Notes under the pieces: generated by a model
Told to the model about the DNA's origin: nothing
Seen by the model: the letters and a program-made list of their open reading frames with translations, nothing else
The model's database searches: none
Part shown: positions 6,201-7,049 of the stretch, one piece after another
How positions within the stretch are numbered: position 1 is the first letter of the stretch
How the letters are laid out: every line of letters begins with the position of its first letter
Position numbers and translations under genes: made by a program
NCBI GenBank assembly: GCA_964479445.1
Contig: CAYZMH010000124.1
Coordinates: 1-7,049 of the forward strand
Source of the DNA: CAYZMH01 sp964479445
Lineage (GTDB): Bacteria; Bacteroidota; Bacteroidia; Bacteroidales; GCA-2748055
Length of the DNA stretch: 7,049 nt
Direction: 5' to 3'

Positions 6201-7049
6201 GCTGGTTGCTGATGATCACCTCGCCGTCATCCACCGGGACACGGTCCTCGATCGCCTCGTCACACCCGTTGATCCCATCGCATCCATCCTGGTTATAATA
6301 GACCTCTTCGGCATGCACCACCATTCCGTAATCATTGCCCTGCACGAAACAGGGATAATTCAGCGGGTTGGCCTCCAGGTCAAATTCCTGCGGCGCGCCC
6401 GTGGCCGGATCTTCATACCGCACCGTGAGCTCACCGCGGAACGGCGAAAGACTGTCAGATGCAGTGACCCGGATTTGAGGCGGGGTCCGGTAGATCAAAT
6501 CGTACCGGTAGTTGTAGGTGGCGCTATCGATCTGGTTATTCCCTTCCATGCTGGTCTCCACGATGGTCACCGTACTGTCCATATCGAGGGGATACTGGTG
6601 CGGGTCTCCATCGTAAAGGAACTTCGCATCATACCCGTCGTTGATGATCTCCACCGGCTCGACTGTAACCAGGCTGTCCACTCCGCTGATGTCCATGGTA
6701 GCCGTCAGGGCCACTGTGTCAATGGCAATCACCGCCTCGACGGCCCCTGAATAGGTCTGCGTCACGGTCTGTTCCGGCTTAATCATGGAGAAGTCTGCCT
6801 CGGGGAATTCGCTGAAGTAATTGGCTACCTGCGGATTCTTGGGCACCTCGAAATTCCTGACCAGGTAAGGCATCGGCGGAACATCCAGCGTGTACTCGCC
6901 GGTGGCCGGATCGGTCTGAACATGATAGGAAGTACACCCGGTAGCCGCTTCAAAATCAAATGCGGCAACCCCGATGTTGTTCTTCGACAATCCCAGTCCG
7001 GGCTTTTTATCCCCTTCCCGGGTGCCTCCCACCACGCGGCCGGTGACCC
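1..7049 (-). CDS. Giant multidomain LamG-containing secreted/surface protein, internal fragment (both ends missing)
   Basis: A single frame runs without a stop through the whole window. The first complete codon is at 7047-7045 (VTGRVVGG...) and the last is at 3-1 (...SDSLY), so the start, signal peptide and stop all lie outside. The 2,349 visible residues are almost entirely beta-sandwich modules: a carboxypeptidase-regulatory-like module, Ser/Thr-rich amphipathic segments, Ig-like domains, two LamG-like jellyrolls, a BACON-like domain, and C-terminal GECRG and GWNW modules. There is no transmembrane helix and cysteines are few, which fits a secreted or cell-surface protein. This module set is known from very large Bacteroidota proteins, often type IX secretion cargo; I infer that origin, since no sorting domain is visible. 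LamG and BACON-like modules suggest binding of glycans or other surface ligands. No catalytic motif was recognised, and the true function is unknown. Confidence 0.93.
316..522 (-). repeat. GWNW module, copy 2 (residues 2176-2244)
   Basis: PVPVVEGWNWIGYTPQVN (GWNW at 2182-2185) is followed by GDLIKSQFAFAMYD, WVGTLDY and GGYKYRYTP. The landmarks line up with copy 1: GWNW, GD[LM]IK, W[IV]GTL.Y and a closing aromatic strand. The copies are clearly related but well diverged, so the duplication is old. Unlike the first copy, it continues through a short Gly/Pro/Ser linker into the second GECRG-type domain. Confidence 0.6.
538..792 (-). repeat. GWNW module, copy 1 (residues 2086-2170)
   Basis: VVIQKISLHEGWNWRSFNIQ is followed by GDMIKGIDRYSEY, WIGTLHY, YMLRLAHQ and DTLKVSGVPV. 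The GWNW at 2096-2099 recurs exactly 86 residues later. The order is 'eGWNW....l...L.......GD.IK......W.GTL.Y.......Y.L......L...G'. The module lies between the two GECRG-type domains. Such GWN motifs are frequent near the C-termini of Bacteroidota surface proteins. The function is unknown. Confidence 0.6.
901..1143 (-). repeat. GECRG-type domain, copy 1 (residues 1969-2049)
   Basis: YEYSMNVIGYLSINQV is followed by DKVAAFIDGECRGIG (AAFIDGECRGIG at 1994-2005), YEVFLDIYSNQVSEEYVEFF and VWDASTGREY. This is the pattern 'YxxxMxVxxxxxxD.xAAFxDGECRGxxxxxxxxxxFLxxYxN...E.VxFxxWDASTG' found near the C-termini of large secreted Bacteroidota proteins, usually close to the export signal. I know no established biochemical role. 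A divergent second copy starts at residue 2283. Confidence 0.55.
1186..1470 (-). other. BACON-like Ig domain (residues 1860-1954)
   Basis: The segment contains a Phe/Thr-rich strand (TFTTTIINHSGEQQFYTIEN), then IPAWASVDQREGTIEPLSEK, EVVFTINEGVNVGTFSKDIS and an ending strand LKVSLRVYD. The series 'iPaWasv....GtI.p.s...v.ftin......G.fs..I.l.t' is the characteristic signature of BACON-type domains, with W1901 in the conserved position. BACON domains are frequent in Bacteroidota secreted enzymes and glycan-binding proteins, where they act as spacers or possibly bind mucin. The family call rests on pattern only. Confidence 0.6.
1474..1680 (-). other. SbsA/Big_5-like Ig domain, C-terminal half (residues 1790-1858)
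   Basis: DVPNVRMKRPSSRVDFDFVA is followed by DRVALVINEP, then VENCILDITAQNVEDMHGNK and SPVTWSAYVDRN. The 'L.ITA..V.D..GN...SPVTWSAYV' pattern is the typical end of an SbsA/Big_5-like domain ('v.D..GN......W.F.V'). No matching start lies directly before it, because residues up to 1753 belong to LamG 2. It therefore appears to complete the half-domain that begins at residue 1234. A free-standing short domain remains possible. Confidence 0.55.
1789..2562 (-). other. LamG-like jellyroll domain 2 with helical insertion (residues 1496-1753)
   Basis: A second LamG-like domain follows about 28 residues after the first. It shows AATFDSNGEG, FTIEFWYKG (from 1522), the strand WCINTDASGNIQVSN, NRWHHLALVVQR (WHHL from 1652), LYIDGELV, LFVGARG, GSIDELRIWN (IDELRIW at 1715-1721) and GLVSYLPFES. 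It is about 258 residues long, some 80 more than its neighbour. Most of the excess is a helical insertion at residues 1555-1611 between an early strand and the WCINTD strand. The two FTIEFW strands are encoded by an identical 18-base stretch, consistent with domain duplication. Confidence 0.85.
2215..2385 (-). other. Helical insertion inside LamG domain 2 (residues 1555-1611)
   Basis: The insertion runs from SPEDLARTAAVMPLEDDVES through LLEPMVNDIYASEQEFLSRI and ELFGTEKAAEYEEQLL. It is helix-forming and acidic, and lies between the strand QVLYYY and THMPTYWCINTD in an otherwise ordinary jellyroll. Loop insertions are common in LamG-like folds, but a helical one of nearly 60 residues is unusual. 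It may form a cap over the ligand-facing side; that is an inference. Confidence 0.55.
2647..3183 (-). other. LamG-like jellyroll domain 1 (residues 1289-1467)
   Basis: This is a concanavalin A-like/LamG domain of about 180 residues, the usual length. It has the family's landmarks in order: the entry strand SVRFDDQPDDYVRIPDG, FTIEFWLKS (from 1313), a 'GKIEFQVGD' strand, GSWHHWAFVFDR (WHHW at 1374-1377), a variable loop, YLGKS, GSLHELRIWERPR (ELRIW at 1431-1435) and GLIGYWPFSD. Such domains bind carbohydrates or protein ligands, often with calcium, and are common in secreted Bacteroidota proteins. The specific ligand cannot be read from the sequence. Confidence 0.85.
3187..3348 (-). other. SbsA/Big_5-like Ig domain, N-terminal half (residues 1234-1287)
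   Basis: The segment PPKVFGTPQPADGILSPDDD, then IVIEFNEDIQAEKLSKLANF, has the hallmark opening of SbsA/Big_5-type domains: 'PP.V....P.DG.......I.I.F.E.I....L...NF'. A normal domain would continue for another 50 residues and end with a 'D..GN......W' strand. Here it runs instead into a LamG domain at residue 1289. The missing half appears to lie at residues 1790-1858, after the second LamG domain. Confidence 0.6.
3352..3732 (-). other. Ig-like domain (residues 1106-1232) with CxxC pair
   Basis: The region runs from CTDITIASPDNDFIINSE through VPVLMTGYDLNN, FQFKPAASSEWIKTEDF, AIEWDLSGYPDGEYDIRA and YCGNCADGSEIF to EVWTGVVDRKPP. The 'sPDGEYDIRAxxxCG' ending, followed by a strand and DRKPP, is usual where one Ig-like domain passes into the next in secreted bacterial proteins. 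The CGNC pair (1210 and 1213) sits in a loop near the end of the domain and could form a disulfide or bind a metal. That role is speculative. Confidence 0.45.
3733..4125 (-). other. Ig-like beta-sandwich region (residues 975-1105)
   Basis: The segment starts at STIRREVPTLEITPALQ and has alternating strands typical of an Ig-like or CARDB-like fold: AYFTLQMGNNS, then FYEAKVLESTNPDGAIIKLDG, an extended strand (VNRVYEIAPGSQ), TLSVAMGK, IQIVLYSMCEYEF and VTFSVQFIPS. The order (a strand describing a quantity, an Asn-rich turn, then 'NPDGA') fits adhesion-type spacer domains. No ligand site is visible. The family is tentative and the fold is inferred from strand periodicity. Confidence 0.4.
4171..4647 (-). 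other. Acidic helix-rich insertion (residues 801-959)
   Basis: About 160 residues differ from the all-beta surroundings. They are rich in Glu, Asp, Met and Leu, with helical runs such as TIAELYSMFESDMGDPAIEE, LIPGEAIFQLEQIRDREF and LNLAEAVTGMINLKLDM. A very acidic stretch follows (EENEGLSDDVAGNMEEMDES), then a basic helix (QRSKLQKLWARYRKHIYTI). Beta sequence resumes at TGEPVIG and REVPTLEI. The composition suggests a small helical domain or flexible acidic module inserted between beta domains. It matches no domain I know. Confidence 0.5.
4690..4785 (-). other. GDYFSVDV...GGRSMCPREE motif block (residues 755-786)
   Basis: The segment reads GDYFSVDVKDAGTGTGPVF, then LLKGGRSMCPREEATP. It has one cysteine (782) followed by Pro and an acidic pair. 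From memory, the pattern 'GDxFxVxV...GxVFxxxGGxSxCPxE' recurs in other very large uncharacterised bacterial surface proteins; I could not search to confirm this. It probably closes the beta structure begun by the preceding amphipathic segment. No function is assigned. Confidence 0.35.
4801..5010 (-). repeat. Ser/Thr-rich amphipathic beta segment, copy 2 (residues 680-749)
   Basis: This segment starts PTFEQSTETSLTQSHTYSF and continues as alternating polar/apolar strands with a Gly-rich centre (GIGTEIAGIGVDF), then FSTGISFDYSTGN and a Thr/Asn-rich strand up to NTFGYVL. It shares the FEQS opening, the GTE...G-G centre and the Ser/Thr richness with the segment at residues 403-480. It leads straight into the GDYFSVDV...CP block. 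The match between copies is weak at single-residue level, so common ancestry is likely but not proven. Confidence 0.45.
5029..5607 (-). other. Spacer with helical segment between the paired amphipathic segments (residues 481-673)
   Basis: The first part holds a Pro/Gly-rich strand region, a probable short helix IENYLIPNLIAIRNN (556-570), and an Asp/Asn-rich loop around GSNNDDPRWGDQ. The second part, from KNHDKIRKYNQQ at residue 639, is strongly helical and charged (IRLWREALERNEMEKYHAEL) and ends at IKNISYDAG, directly before the second amphipathic segment. It is the only clearly helical stretch in the N-terminal third. No domain family was recognised. Its position suggests that it links or spaces two related beta elements. 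Confidence 0.4.
5608..5841 (-). repeat. Ser/Thr-rich amphipathic beta segment, copy 1 (residues 403-480)
   Basis: After KGTTF come SFEQS (409-413), long runs of alternating polar and apolar residues, a Gly-rich turn (GTEFSAGLGY), a second strand (TDIDFDANLGF), and further Ser/Thr-rich strands ending at SWQTSD. The layout matches a second segment starting at residue 681 with TFEQS and containing GTEIAGIGVDF. Such Ser/Thr-rich alternating hairpins occur in the membrane-inserting parts of aerolysin-type beta pore-formers, but also in ordinary extended beta sheets. The internal duplication is visible by eye; the functional comparison is speculative. Confidence 0.45.
5860..6864 (-). other. Beta-rich region of unassigned family, residues 62-396
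   Basis: This stretch alternates short hydrophobic strands with polar turns and has little predicted helix. It carries several landmark segments: residues 253-268 (QDGCDGINGCDEAIED, two cysteines six apart in an Asp/Gly-rich loop), a strand set with SLYAFKGGEPN, and FVTNGPNVVDMILRDPPGS, which ends at residue 396. The RDPPGS block immediately precedes the first amphipathic Ser/Thr-rich segment. I recognise no named domain. The acidic Asp/Asn-rich loop could bind calcium, and the cysteine pair could form a disulfide outside the cell. Both are inferences. Confidence 0.4.
6865..7047 (-). other. Carboxypeptidase-regulatory-like (transthyretin-type) domain, residues 1-61, N-terminally cut
   Basis: The visible protein opens with VTGRVVGGTREGD, then a Gly/Asn-rich turn, a variable strand, TDPATGEYTLDVPPMPY and a following strand. 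The pattern 'xGxVxGG...TDxxTGEYxLxVPP' is typical of CarboxypepD_reg or Cna-B-like folds, which act as stalks or spacers in secreted bacterial proteins. The domain may begin upstream of the window, so its N-terminal limit is unknown. The family call rests on motif pattern only. Confidence 0.55.

Noticed and set aside
5617..6750. Plus-strand open frame of 377 codons
   Set aside because: Antisense to the N-terminal beta-rich region in the codon-aligned frame, with no domain and no intergenic space for a promoter. It follows from avoidance of TTA, CTA and TCA in the real gene.
1..7049. Possible frameshift or domain boundary separating two genes
   Set aside because: I translated the frame end to end and found no stop and no loss of domain coherence, so there is no sign of a break or gene boundary in the window.

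Overview
The window appears to be the inside of one very large protein-coding gene read on the minus strand. The frame whose codons occupy forward positions 1-3, 4-6 and so on has no stop from base 7047 down to base 1, which gives 2,349 consecutive codons. Neither the start nor the stop codon is in the window. No RNA gene, mobile element, CRISPR array, promoter or terminator was seen, and no intergenic space exists. The long plus-strand open frames are antisense shadows of this gene.

The protein is a mosaic of extracellular beta-sandwich modules. N to C, in residues of the visible part: a carboxypeptidase-regulatory-like module (1-61); a long beta-rich region with the landmarks QDGCDGINGCDE and ILRDPPGS (62-396); two Ser/Thr-rich amphipathic beta segments (403-480 and 680-749) separated by a partly helical region; a GDYFSVDV...CPREE block (755-786); an acidic, helix-rich stretch of about 160 residues (801-959); two Ig-like beta-sandwich regions (975-1105 and 1106-1232); the front half of an SbsA/Big_5-like Ig domain (1234-1287); two LamG-like jellyroll domains (1289-1467 and 1496-1753); the apparent back half of that Ig domain (1790-1858); a BACON-like domain (1860-1954); a domain with the motif AAFIDGECRGIG (1969-2049); two copies of a GWNW module (from 2086 and 2176); and a second, divergent copy of the GECRG-type domain (2283 onward), cut by the window edge.

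LamG, BACON-like, Big_5 and GWNW/GECRG modules together resemble giant secreted or surface proteins of Bacteroidota and related FCB bacteria, many of which leave the cell by the type IX secretion system. The mid-50s percent GC (by eye) would fit an environmental member. This taxonomic call is an inference. The C-terminal sorting domain that would support type IX export would lie beyond base 1 and is not visible.

No enzyme active site was recognised. The most plausible role is adhesion or ligand binding at the surface or outside the cell. The features needing a second look are the paired amphipathic segments, the two LamG domains apparently nested within one split Ig domain, and the two helical insertions within otherwise all-beta architecture.
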